Shown here piece after piece: positions 1-7,620 of a stretch of DNA of 34,781 bases. The translations under genes were made by a program, and so were the position numbers. Source of the DNA: Hymenobacter lapidiphilus. GTDB lineage: Bacteria; Bacteroidota; Bacteroidia; Cytophagales; Hymenobacteraceae. Under the pieces are notes generated by a model. It was not told the DNA's origin. It saw nothing but the letters and a program-made list of their open reading frames with translations, and searched no databases. The DNA lies in contig NZ_JABKAU010000039.1 of assembly GCF_013377885.1 (NCBI RefSeq), positions 1 to 34,781 of the forward strand, read 5' to 3'. Every line of letters begins with the position of its first letter. Position 1 is the stretch's first letter.

Positions 1-60
1 AGGCCGGGGAGTGTTCCTAGTCGCTCAGCCACGTTCGTTAGCGGCAGCTACTGGCGGTTA

Positions 61-92
61 GCTCGTTTACCTTCGGACCGTTTGAATGAACC
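61..92 (-). repeat. Dispersed intergenic repeat, copy 1 (orientation A)
   Basis: This copy contains GCTCGTTTACC, then TTCGGACCGTTT, then TGAACC. It lies about 70 bp past the stop of the minus-strand gene ending at 164. Orientation A means the GGTCCG-to-GGTAAACG consensus reads on the minus strand. Confidence 0.6.
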
Positions 93-163
93 GATGCATT
101 CTAAGGTGGAGGCAGTCGGCGCCTGTTTTTGACTATTGGCCAAAAACGAGCGGCCCCGCCTCT

Positions 164-604
164 TTACGGCCCCAGGTGGTACTTCTTTAAGGTATCAATG
201 GCCTGCATGTAAGGCATCTGCACAGCACTGTGGGCCTTGTATAGCGTTGCGGAAGAGGCCCCGCCGCGCCCGTTATAAATCATATCCAACGTGCCCTTTT
301 CCATGGGCAAGATGACCAAATCGGCTTCTTCGACCACCCCTTTCCAGGAGACCACGACCCGTTTTCGGGTGTGTGCCGCCTTTGAATTCGGATTCACGAA
401 GTCGATGGCGTCGTCGGAGCGCACTTCTTGCCAGTCGGCCCCTACCAGGGGGAGGCCAAGCCGCTGGCGGACCGGGTTGTAAGGGGCCCCGTAGCTGCGC
501 AGGCGGTGGCGCTCGTAGGCCCCATAAGCCCAGTAGGCTCCCAGCAGCAGCAGAATCGGGCACAAGCGGTTGAAGTTTCGCCGAAAATATGCGGATACAC
601 TCAT
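164..604 (-). CDS. Hypothetical membrane-anchored protein, 146 aa
   Basis: I do not recognise the family. Residues about 13-30 form a hydrophobic stretch (PILLLLGAYWAYGAY) preceded by Arg residues, so the protein is probably anchored in the inner membrane by its N-terminus with a soluble domain outside. The rest is polar with no obvious catalytic motif. The ATG at 604 gives a sensible N-in topology. Intergenic repeat copies lie on both sides (61-92 and 621-656), which makes this a one-gene unit. It is divergent from the gene at 707, with about 100 bp between the two starts. Coding potential is fair; function is unknown. Confidence 0.6.
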   Translation of the reverse strand: MSVSAYFRRNFNRLCPILLLLGAYWAYGAYERHRLRSYGAPYNPVRQRLGLPLVGADWQEVRSDDAIDFVNPNSKAAHTRKRVVVSWKGVVEEADLVILPMEKGTLDMIYNGRGGASSATLYKAHSAVQMPYMQAIDTLKKYHLGP

Positions 605-620
605 ACCCCAAAAGTATTCT

Positions 621-656
621 AACGCTCGTTATTCTATTCGGACCGTTTCCGTGAAC
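621..656 (-). repeat. Dispersed intergenic repeat, copy 2 (orientation A)
   Basis: This is one of the clearest A-orientation copies. It starts with AACGCTCGTT, continues with TTCGGACCGTTT and ends with CCGTGAAC. It lies between two divergent orphan genes (starts at 604 and 707), so here it is not at a gene end and could affect both promoters. Confidence 0.7.
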
Positions 657-706
657 ACTGTACTGCTGGCTCTATCCTACGCCCCGGGCCGCACTACTTT
701 CGCGAG

Positions 707-1129
707 ATGCGTAAATTCTTCTCTGTTTCTGCTTGGGTGGTCGGGGTCGCCTCGCTGGCGTTTGTGGGCCATGCCCTGTTCCGCTACTTCGTACCGGAAG
801 CCCCGCCCAGCCCCGTCGTGCTGTTCGCTTCCTACGATTCCGGGGTGGGCAGCACCCTGTTGGAATTTCGAGCCGACGGGACGTTTCGCTACACGAACGC
901 GGCCTTTATCGCGTCGGAGGAGCTGAGTGGCCACTACACCCGGACCGACGACCTCATCCGGTTGGACCGCCTGCCGAAAACCGGGCTCCTGCGCAGCAAA
1001 ACCCTTCAGGTGCGTGCGGCCCCCCACACGGAGACGGGGAATGGGTTATGGCAAGTGGGGGCCACGGACGAAGCAAAGCCGAAGTTGGTGGTGTTCACTA
1101 TTTATCGTCTTGCTCCTACTCAACAATAA
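707..1129 (+). CDS. Hypothetical exported or membrane-anchored protein, 140 aa
   Basis: The N-terminus (MRKFF followed by about 20 hydrophobic residues to position 29) is a signal anchor or uncleaved signal peptide; there is no lipobox. The rest is about 110 soluble residues. A pattern of the type LLEFRADGTFRYT followed by a G-x-Y-x-x-x-D-D-L stretch resembles the small beta-rich domains that measure expression of a value in many Bacteroidota secreted proteins, but I cannot name a family. The stop codon TAA overlaps the first bases of the repeat copy at 1128. The gene is a single unit between repeat copies 2 and 3. Confidence 0.6.
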   Translation: MRKFFSVSAWVVGVASLAFVGHALFRYFVPEAPPSPVVLFASYDSGVGSTLLEFRADGTFRYTNAAFIASEELSGHYTRTDDLIRLDRLPKTGLLRSKTLQVRAAPHTETGNGLWQVGATDEAKPKLVVFTIYRLAPTQQ

Positions 1130-1163
1130 CGCTCGTTTTATTGTCGGGACCCTTTTAGTAAAC
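1128..1163 (-). repeat. Dispersed intergenic repeat, copy 3 (orientation A)
   Basis: It begins AACGCTCGTT inside the TAA stop codon of the preceding gene and continues through GGGACCCTTTT to GTAAACAG. It is diverged from the consensus but keeps the same order of elements. The next gene, on the minus strand, ends 13 bp further on. Confidence 0.6.
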
Positions 1164-1175
1164 AGTCATGAGCGG

Positions 1176-1754
1176 TTACACGTCGTTTTTCCAGTCGCGG
1201 TCGACTTGGCCAAAATATGTGTCGAGCAGGGCGTAGGCGGCCTGCACACGGAAGAGCTCCGCTTGCGTGTCCCCAGCCAGGAGCGGTTGCGTAGGGCGCA
1301 GCAGTTTGACAATGGCCCGTTTGACAGCCACGGGTGCAAACGGGCCTTTCATGGCTTCGATCACTTCCATAGCCGACACCATGCCTTCGTCGGCCTCCGT
1401 GCGGGTCAAAAGGAACCGCACGAAAAAGGCCAGGTGGGCCGAGCAATCGTAGCGGGCACAAGCCAACAGAAACCACGAGGTGTGGCGCACGTTCGCCGGA
1501 TGGGCCGCGGCCCGCATCAACGGCTGGAGCACCCGCACGTCGCCAGCCGCGCCCAGAACTTCGGCGACGAAGGCTTTGGTGATGTAGCTCGTCGAGTTCT
1601 CCAGCAACGGCACCAAGGCGAGCGGGTCGGCTTTTGTCCGGACGGCGTGCCGTACATGGGAGAGTTCCGCTGCCAGCGCGTCGTTGCCTTCCGCAGTGGC
1701 CCGGTCTATGGCGGTCCGCAGTTCTTGGAGTCTGGTAGGCTTTCGAGCGGGCAT
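1176..1754 (-). CDS. HEAT-repeat-like protein, 192 aa
   Basis: The protein is almost entirely helical, with repeating pairs of amphipathic helices: for example LALVPLLENSTSYITKAFVA followed by EVLGAAGDVRVLQPLMRAAA. This is the pattern of HEAT or PBS-lyase-like repeats, which act as protein-binding scaffolds. It has no signal peptide or membrane segment, so it is probably cytoplasmic. The start at 1754 gives a basic N-terminus (MPARKPTRLQ). It is flanked by repeat copies 3 and 4 as a one-gene unit. The HEAT assignment comes from pattern only and no partner can be inferred from the neighbours. Confidence 0.6.
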   Translation of the reverse strand: MPARKPTRLQELRTAIDRATAEGNDALAAELSHVRHAVRTKADPLALVPLLENSTSYITKAFVAEVLGAAGDVRVLQPLMRAAAHPANVRHTSWFLLACARYDCSAHLAFFVRFLLTRTEADEGMVSAMEVIEAMKGPFAPVAVKRAIVKLLRPTQPLLAGDTQAELFRVQAAYALLDTYFGQVDRDWKNDV

Positions 1755-1811
1755 GTAACGGGTGCGCGTGTTCAGGACAAGGGCTAAAAATATGCTACTT
1801 CAACTGAACAG

Positions 1812-1845
1812 CGCGCGTTTATCTTGCCACCGTTTCGCTGAACGG
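1812..1845 (-). repeat. Dispersed intergenic repeat, copy 4 (orientation A)
   Basis: This copy carries GCGCGTTTA, then CCACCGTTTCGCTGAACGG. Its end is 2 bp from the stop codon (1848-1850) of the minus-strand lipoprotein gene, the same arrangement seen at 25,552 and 33,736. Confidence 0.6.
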
Positions 1846-1847
1846 TT

Positions 1848-2300
1848 TTACTCTTTGGGTCTAACGCCCAGCAACTGGTACAGTAGCGTGTCAGCCATGA
1901 GGTTTCGGCCCCGGTACACACTGATGAATTGGTCCATACACAGGGTATCGTGAGTGCGGTCGCTGTAGAAGAGCACGGCCTTGGCCCGAGCATCCACTCC
2001 TAAGTGCGCCGTATCAGGTTGCAACGCCGCTAATCGCCGTGCAATAGCCTGCAAACGTGCCGTGTCCTGAATCGTAAAGGGCCTCGCCTTCGAAAACTGC
2101 TTCTCAAAGGCCGAGCAGCTAATGCGCATGAATGTTTGAATGCCAAATGAGACAAAAGTGCCCTTAACCTGTACCAATTGCCGTTGTCTGGTAATTGGCC
2201 GTACACGTTCCGGCACCTTCTTTTCGGAATTAGGGGATGAACAGGAAGACAAACCAGCGAGTCCAAGAACCAGCAAGGTGGGCAGCATCCGTTGGCTCAT
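1848..2300 (-). CDS. Hypothetical lipoprotein, 150 aa
   Basis: The start at 2300 is chosen because it gives a normal lipoprotein signal: MSQRMLPTLLVLGLAGLSSC, with lipobox LSSC and the Cys about 20 residues in. An ATG three codons upstream (2309) is equally possible, but earlier starts would put a non-signal extension in front. The mature part is about 130 residues and I recognise no domain. It includes a stretch with QPDTAHLGVDARAKAVLFY and ends YQLLGVRPKE. It is probably anchored in the outer membrane or periplasm. It is bracketed by repeat copy 4 and by a partial copy near 2389. Confidence 0.6.
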   Translation of the reverse strand: MSQRMLPTLLVLGLAGLSSCSSPNSEKKVPERVRPITRQRQLVQVKGTFVSFGIQTFMRISCSAFEKQFSKARPFTIQDTARLQAIARRLAALQPDTAHLGVDARAKAVLFYSDRTHDTLCMDQFISVYRGRNLMADTLLYQLLGVRPKE

Positions 2301-2637
2301 GAATCTCATTCGTTGGGTGGTAATGGTGCCCTGAGCACACTTCGCTGCACAATGTAACGAAGCCCCCATTTCTGCAGCGGGAAGCAATAACGCTGGTTAT
2401 TCTTCCAACGCAGTGCGGGAGCACGGGGCAACTCCGCCCCCGTGAAGAGATTGTTAACAAACAAGCATCTTGGGGATGCGTGGGTAATGAGGGGTTGTCA
2501 AACAAATAGGGGAAATTCTGGGCTTTACGGGAGTAGAAATTTCTGAAAAAGTAGTGCGGTAAAGCGGGCAGCTGCTGCCAGGCGACCTTTGTAGCAAATT
2601 AGTACCCTCGGCCCTCGTCGGCCGCCACGCAACGAGC
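2301..2637. other. Intergenic region between lipoprotein and AraC-type gene
   Basis: No convincing gene lies here. It contains the 5' region of the minus-strand lipoprotein and, at 2389-2406, a partial match to the first element of the dispersed repeat (AACGCTGGTTATTC in A orientation). The rest should carry the promoter of the regulator gene at 2638, but I cannot point to boxes with confidence. Confidence 0.4.
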
Positions 2638-3534
2638 ATGAGCCGTAAAAACTACGATGTGGTCACCTTGGAGCGGTTTGTGGACCGCTATTTAGATTCT
2701 CCGGCCGACGCCTTTACGTTTCAACAGAGCGCCGTCCAGGTATACCCGCTGTCGTTGGCCGTCGCCCGCATCAAGCCCCCGACCCCGCTTTTCAAGGCCG
2801 AGTACAGCTTTCTGCTGCTTTTTCTGACGGGTGGGGGGCAGCAGCAGGTAGACAACGAAACCCTGGACCTGCACGCCAATGATGTGCTCTTCATCCGGGA
2901 GGGCCACCTGAACGCCATCAAGTCCATCGACGAAGGCACCCAGGGATACTACATCCACCTGGAAAATGCGCTCCTCCCCCGCATTTTTGCGGACAGCGCG
3001 CTGCTGCACCGCCTCACGTTTTATCCCAAACACGCGGTTTCTGCCGCCGACATGGCCTGGCTGGGCCAGTGCTGTGAACTCATCCTGAGTCAGACGGGCG
3101 AGCAGGGATACGCCGAAGAAATCCAATGCGCGCTGCTGCGGGCGATGGTGCTGAAGGTGGCGCAGGCCTCGGCCACCACCCTGTGCCAGCCCAACCGGCC
3201 GTCGGAAATCACCATGCGCTTCAAGGAGCTGGTGTATGAGCATGTGACCACCCACCGGGAGGTGGCGTTTTATGCGGATGCCCTGGCCGTGTCGGAGAAT
3301 TACCTGAACCGGTGCGTGAATCAGCTGACCCGCAAGCCTCCCAAGCAGCACATCACCGAAATGGTGATTTTGCGGAGCAAAGTGCTGTTGCAGGACCGTT
3401 CGAAGGATATAGCCCAGGTTGCGGTGGAACTCAACTTTGCCGACCCGTCCTATTTCGGCCGTTTGTTCAGGCAGGTGACACAGCAAACGCCCACCGAATA
3501 CCGAAACACGTTTTGGCAAGGTTTGTCCGAATAA
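2638..3534 (+). CDS. AraC-family transcriptional regulator, 298 aa
   Basis: Residues about 45-120 form a cupin-like sensor domain (LLLFLTGGGQQQVDNETLDL followed by NDVLFIREGHLNAI). Residues about 200-295 hold the two helix-turn-helix motifs of the AraC/XylS family: FYADALAVSENYLNRCVNQL, then IAQVAVELNFADPSYFGRLF with the FR and TPTEYR ending typical of the family. This is a cytoplasmic DNA-binding activator. It lies 112 bp upstream of a DUF2141 gene and an SDR gene on the same strand, a common arrangement in which such a regulator controls the adjacent oxidoreductase. The effector is unknown. Family call is firm; the target is inferred. Confidence 0.92.
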   Translation: MSRKNYDVVTLERFVDRYLDSPADAFTFQQSAVQVYPLSLAVARIKPPTPLFKAEYSFLLLFLTGGGQQQVDNETLDLHANDVLFIREGHLNAIKSIDEGTQGYYIHLENALLPRIFADSALLHRLTFYPKHAVSAADMAWLGQCCELILSQTGEQGYAEEIQCALLRAMVLKVAQASATTLCQPNRPSEITMRFKELVYEHVTTHREVAFYADALAVSENYLNRCVNQLTRKPPKQHITEMVILRSKVLLQDRSKDIAQVAVELNFADPSYFGRLFRQVTQQTPTEYRNTFWQGLSE

Positions 3535-3646
3535 GCGCACGGTTCCTGCCGACGAAAAGGCGGGGGCGCGCCTGACCTTTGTGAACCTCAACGTAGGGCC
3601 GGTGCCACTTGAGGAGCGTCTTCACCCATAAAGTCAAAAAAGCACC

Positions 3647-4084
3647 ATGCTACGCCACCCCACTTCTCTGTTTATACTGCTCCTGCTGGCCACGGTACTG
3701 GCGGCCTCGAAGCCGTTGGTTCAGCAAGCCCCGCTGCAAATTCAAATCTTGAACATCGAAAAAAACAACGGCAAAGTGGTCGTTGAAATATACAACACCA
3801 AAGCAGAGTGGCTGAAAAAGCCCTTCCGGCGAGTGACGTTAGCGCCCGATGAGAATATCAAAAAGGCCCTGTTTGCCGTGCCCTACGGCAAGTACGCCGT
3901 TTCCATCTACCAGGACACCAACGGGAACGGCGAATTGGGCATGAATTTCCTGCAAATTCCCAAGGAGCCCATCGGGTTTGGCAACAACTACAAGCCCTTC
4001 GGCGAGCCCAGGTTTGAGTCGGCGCTGATTGACTACGGCCCGGCCGCGCAGCCCGTCGCCATCAAGCTCTACAGCGTATTTTAA
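3647..4084 (+). CDS. DUF2141 domain protein, exported, 145 aa
   Basis: The signal peptide occupies about the first 20 residues (SLFILLLLATVLAASKPL). The mature protein matches DUF2141: paired beta segments with VVVEIYNTKAEWLKKP, the VPYGKYAVSIYQDTNGNG motif where the DxNxNG loop is characteristic, and GFGNNYKPFGEPRFESA near the end. These are small periplasmic or cell-surface beta proteins of unknown role. The ATG at 3647 follows the AraC gene by 112 bp and the stop is 11 bp before the SDR start, so it is very probably cotranscribed with the SDR. Confidence 0.85.
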   Translation: MLRHPTSLFILLLLATVLAASKPLVQQAPLQIQILNIEKNNGKVVVEIYNTKAEWLKKPFRRVTLAPDENIKKALFAVPYGKYAVSIYQDTNGNGELGMNFLQIPKEPIGFGNNYKPFGEPRFESALIDYGPAAQPVAIKLYSVF

Positions 4085-4095
4085 GCGCCCGACCG

Positions 4096-4998
4096 ATGGA
4101 CCGCAAGTGGAACGTAGAACAGGTGCCCGCGCAGCCCGGCAGTGTTGCCGTGGTGACCGGGGCCAACAGCGGCGTGGGGTACGAAACCGCCCTGGCCCTG
4201 GCCAGGCACGGGGTCCGGGTGGTGCTGGCCTGCCGGAACCTGGAAAAAGCCGCCGCCGCCAGATCGAAGATATTGACGGCCTGCGCTACCGCCAGCCTGG
4301 AAACTATGCGGCTGGACGTGAGCAGTCTGCGCTCGGTCCGCGAATTCGCGACGCACCTGCGCGCTCACTACGACCAGCTGAACCTGCTCATCAACAATGC
4401 GGGCATCATGATGCCGCCCTATGCGGTGAGCGAAGACGGCTTCGAGAGCCAGCTGGCCACTAATTACCTGGGCCATTTTGCCCTCACCGGCTTACTGCTG
4501 CCGTTGCTGACCGCGACGCCCGGCGCCCGGGTCGTCACGGTCAGCAGCTTGTCCTACAAATGGGCCGGGATTGACTTCGACGACTTGCAGGCCCAAAGGG
4601 GCTACAGCCGGCGCAAAGCCTACGGCCAAAGCAAGCGGGCTTGCCTGGTGTTTGCTTACGAGCTGCAGCGCCGGTTGGCCGCCGGTGGCCGCACCCGGTC
4701 AGTGGCGGCGCATCCGGGGCTGGCCAAGACCAACCTGGACCAGTATTTCCCGGCGCTGATTCGGCCCTTGGGCAGCCTCTTCTTGCAACCCGCCAGCCAG
4801 GGAGCCCTGCCCATCCTGTACGCGGCGTTGGCGGAAGACCTAAAGGGCGGCGAGTTTATCGGGCCGGACGGGTTTCAGCAGCTGCGGGGCCACCCCACCC
4901 GCGTGGAGTCAGACGACGCTTCCCGGGACGAACGTATTGCGGCCCGGCTGTGGCGGGTCAGCGAGGAGCTGACGGGGGTTCGCTACCTCGACCGGTAG
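4096..4998 (+). CDS. Short-chain dehydrogenase/reductase (retinol dehydrogenase-like), 300 aa
   Basis: This is an NAD(P)-dependent SDR oxidoreductase. The cofactor loop TGANSGVG lies at residues 21-28, NNAG at 100-103, the catalytic Ser at about 151 (VSSLSY) and the YGQSK Tyr/Lys pair at 176 and 180. The R-N after ACRN suggests an NADP preference, as in the retinol/protochlorophyllide reductase-like subgroup that it resembles in length and in the C-terminal LPILYAAL region. No signal peptide is present. It is 11 bp from the DUF2141 gene and is presumably under the AraC regulator upstream. The substrate cannot be deduced. Confidence 0.9.
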   Translation: MDRKWNVEQVPAQPGSVAVVTGANSGVGYETALALARHGVRVVLACRNLEKAAAARSKILTACATASLETMRLDVSSLRSVREFATHLRAHYDQLNLLINNAGIMMPPYAVSEDGFESQLATNYLGHFALTGLLLPLLTATPGARVVTVSSLSYKWAGIDFDDLQAQRGYSRRKAYGQSKRACLVFAYELQRRLAAGGRTRSVAAHPGLAKTNLDQYFPALIRPLGSLFLQPASQGALPILYAALAEDLKGGEFIGPDGFQQLRGHPTRVESDDASRDERIAARLWRVSEELTGVRYLDR

Positions 4999-5027
4999 GC
5001 TTCGACACAACACTGCTTTCCCACGTA

Positions 5028-5310
5028 AATCCGCTTGCTGATGAAACGCCGCTCAGCGTGCCGCGCATCAACACCGAGGAAATCCGCTCTAACCCCGGCG
5101 GCAACTTCGACATCTCGAAGGTGGTGCAGACGCTGCCCAATGTAGGCGGGGGGGCACGGGCGGCACGGCGGCCTTCCGCAACACCATCGTCATCCGCGGC
5201 GGCGCGCCCAACAAAAACGTGTACTAGCTCGACGGCATTGAGGTGCCGGTCATCAACCACTTCCAGACACAGGGCAGCTCGGGCGGCCTGCAGGGGCTGG
5301 GACCTGCCCG
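5028..5310 (+). pseudogene. TonB-dependent receptor plug fragment, frameshifted
   Basis: Translation gives a plug-domain segment: NFDISKVVQTLPNVGG, then after a one-base shift in the G run near 5150, FRNTIVIRGGAPNKNVY, an in-frame TAG stop where the next residues are LDGIEVPVINHF, then GSSGGLQGLG. The GG-P-x-x-N-x-Y-LDGIEVP pattern is that of a SusC/TonB-receptor plug. Only about 90 residues of what should be a protein of 700 or more remain, so this is a relic. It starts just after the SDR stop and may be the end of a deletion that also cut the next broken gene. Confidence 0.75.
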
Positions 5311-5451
5311 CCGTGGCCCTACCTCAACCTGTAAACTGTAAGGCGCGGTAGGACAACTAATTGCTAATGATTGGTTCATAGTGGGTTAATACTGCTCAAA
5401 TACTTTTGTGCCAGTAGTTCAACCGCCGTCTTGGCACCACTTGCCCTCTTT

Positions 5452-5757
5452 ATGGAAATAGCTGCCCTCCTGCAAGCCGCCCGCCCCGCCACGCTCTTTC
5501 TGATACTCGTTTTGGCAGCCTGCAACGATGACAACCCCGCCAAACCAGTTGAGCTCAAGGTGCATGCTGTGACTCCAAACCTAATGAGAGTATTACCTGG
5601 GTTCGAGCGCATGCAGATTCTGCCCCTGATTTGGTCGGACGACGTGCTGAGCGAATCGCCCGCTTTCGTCTTTGGCCCCCACGCCGGCGTCTATCTGCTG
5701 CGCGTGAGCGGCCCCGGCACTGCCCCACTGCAAACTCGCCTGGTACTCACTCGCTAG
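5452..5757 (+). pseudogene. Chimeric remnant: lipoprotein start joined to T9SS sorting tail
   Basis: The frame from the ATG at 5452 encodes 101 aa. Residues 1-25 are a lipoprotein signal ending LVLAAC. About 40 residues then follow (LPGFERMQILPLI, then SDDVLSESPAFVFG) that resemble the beginning of secreted PhoX/DUF839-type proteins. The last 28 or so residues (GVYLLRVSGPGTAPLQTRL) are a T9SS type A sorting tail, nearly identical in DNA to the tail at 12,275-12,355. A lipoprotein signal and so short a body on a sorting tail make a functional protein unlikely; an internal deletion is the simplest explanation. The PhoX resemblance is weak. Confidence 0.6.
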
Positions 5758-5773
5758 CCCTGGTCCCTACCCG

Positions 5774-5815
5774 AAAGCATAACGGCCATCCCTGCAGGGG
5801 TGGCCGTTATGCTTT
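5774..5815. terminator. Perfect 15-bp hairpin terminator, bidirectional
   Basis: The arms AAAGCATAACGGCCA (5774-5788) and TGGCCGTTATGCTTT (5801-5815) pair perfectly around a 12-nt loop that itself contains CCCTGCAGGG. T residues follow on the plus strand and A residues precede it, so it may act in both directions. It lies 17 bp after the broken T9SS-tail ORF and 127 bp beyond the stop of the GH1 gene on the other strand. Confidence 0.85.
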
Positions 5816-5942
5816 TGCTCGCTCGGTCTCGGAAGCAAACCAGGTTACGGCGCTTTGGCTTTAGCAAAGCCCCGAAACGGTTGCAGGAAATACGGTTGCT
5901 AATCGAAGGGTGCCGCTGGTGCGGCGCATCAGTTACTGATAA

Positions 5943-7388
5943 TCAGCAGCAAGTAGCTCGTTTCGTAGTGTCGCCTAAGGATGGAATAGTCGTTAGTACT
6001 TCGCCGGCCAGCAGTTGCTGGTACCACCAGCCGGAGTCCTTCACGGTCCGCTGCTGGGTCGCATAGTCGATGTGCACCAGTCCAAAGCGCGGCGCATAGC
6101 CCTCGGCCCACTCGAAGTTGTCGGTAAAGGACCAGGCGAAGTAGCCCTCCACGGCTATGCCTTCCCGCTGAGCCCGCAACACCTGTCCGATACAGGCTTG
6201 CAGGTAGGCTTGCCGGGCCACATCGTGCACCTGGCCGGCGGCAGACACTATATCGGGGAAGGCCGCGCCATTTTCGGTAACCAACAGACGCGGCGCGTTC
6301 GCATAGGCACTGAACTGCCGGAGCATGTGGTACAGGCTTTCGGGAAATACCTCCCATCCCATTTGCGTGTAGGGTACGCCGCGCCGGGCCGCCCCCACCA
6401 GGTTGGCCCACAGCAGCGGCACGTAAGGGGCGTGGCGCACGACCTCCCGGGTATAATTCTGAACTCCCCAAAAGTCAAATGCAAAGGGCAACCGCGCTTC
6501 GTCGCCGGGCTGCAGGTAACGCTCTAAGCGGTTAAGCACCGGGGCCTCGGCAGTGGGGTAGCCCAGCCCCAGGGTCGGCTCCACAAACAGCCGGTTGAGA
6601 AGGGCATCGGCGCGGCGGGTGGCCCGCTCATCGCGGGGCAGCCCTGCCCGCCAGGGCGTGAGGTAGGAGCACGAGAAGGTAGTACCAATTTGGGCCGAGG
6701 CGGGTAAGACGGCCCGCAGCGCCCGGCCGCCTTCGGCCTGAGCCAGCGTGGCGTGGTGCGTAGCGGCCAGGAAAGCGCCCAAACTGCGGCGGCCCGGCGC
6801 ATGGAGGCCCAGCAAATGCCCCGCCCCCGTAAATACCATGGGCTCATTGAGCACCAGCCAGTGCTGCACCCGGTCGCCGAGGCGGCGAGCCAGCAGCTGC
6901 GCGTAATCGGCCAGCCAACCCACTACGGCGCGGTTGGTCCAGCCCCCCTGCTGCTGCAAAGCCAGGGGCAAGTCCCAGTGATACACGGTAAGCCACGGCG
7001 AGATGCCGCGGGCCAGGCATCCGTCCACTAGCCGGTCGTAGAAATCCAGCCCCTTGGCGTTTACCGGGCCCGTACCCGTTGGTAACACCCGCGCCCAGGC
7101 CGTCGAGAACCGGAAGTTGGTAATACCCAACTGCTGCATGAGGTCCAAATCAGTGGGCCAGCGCCGATAAAAGTCACTGGCTACGTCGGCCGTTGCACGG
7201 CCTTTAATCGCCCGCCGGCCGCGGACAAACGCATCCCAGATGCTAGGACCCTTGCCCTCGGCATCCCAGCTGCCCTCTGTTTGGTAGGCCGCTGTCGACA
7301 CGCCCCAGCGAAAGTCAGGCCCAAAATCGGCGCGGGAGTAGAGTGCAGGGGTGGTCGGGGGAAAGAAAGCAGCGGGCAGATCGGTCAT
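5943..7388 (-). CDS. GH1 family beta-glucosidase, 481 aa
   Basis: This is a glycoside hydrolase of family 1 (retaining, beta-glucosidase or beta-galactosidase type). The N-terminal sugar-binding signature (FRWGVSTAAYQTEGSW) is near residue 30, YHWDLP at about 136, the acid/base Glu in LNEP at residue 182, the nucleophile Glu in VTENG at residue 372, and the aglycone-site YFAWSFTDNFEWAEGY near 420-435. Length is normal for GH1. The ATG at 7388 is preferred over 7493, because the upstream 35 residues are Cys-rich and not conserved-looking. There is no signal peptide, so it is probably cytoplasmic and acts on imported disaccharides. It is 232 bp downstream of the glycosyltransferase gene and may have its own promoter. 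Confidence 0.95.
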   Translation of the reverse strand: MTDLPAAFFPPTTPALYSRADFGPDFRWGVSTAAYQTEGSWDAEGKGPSIWDAFVRGRRAIKGRATADVASDFYRRWPTDLDLMQQLGITNFRFSTAWARVLPTGTGPVNAKGLDFYDRLVDGCLARGISPWLTVYHWDLPLALQQQGGWTNRAVVGWLADYAQLLARRLGDRVQHWLVLNEPMVFTGAGHLLGLHAPGRRSLGAFLAATHHATLAQAEGGRALRAVLPASAQIGTTFSCSYLTPWRAGLPRDERATRRADALLNRLFVEPTLGLGYPTAEAPVLNRLERYLQPGDEARLPFAFDFWGVQNYTREVVRHAPYVPLLWANLVGAARRGVPYTQMGWEVFPESLYHMLRQFSAYANAPRLLVTENGAAFPDIVSAAGQVHDVARQAYLQACIGQVLRAQREGIAVEGYFAWSFTDNFEWAEGYAPRFGLVHIDYATQQRTVKDSGWWYQQLLAGEVLTTIPSLGDTTKRATCC

Positions 7389-7620
7389 GAAAGCAGTAAT
7401 GGGGTCGCCGGGCCGGCAGCTGTATGACAACTGCTGGCCCGGCACTAAGTCGTGTAAGCAGCAAGCGAAAACAAGTAGTTTACCACTTCTCAAGCCTCCT
7501 TATGTTACGTGATGCCAATGCTTGGCTGGTAGTAGTGGTGCCGGCTGGTTAGAAGTGTCGTTGCGCTATAATGGCTTCGATTCCGCAAACCATAACGCTC
7601 TTCCGCGCCTCTTCTGTCCG

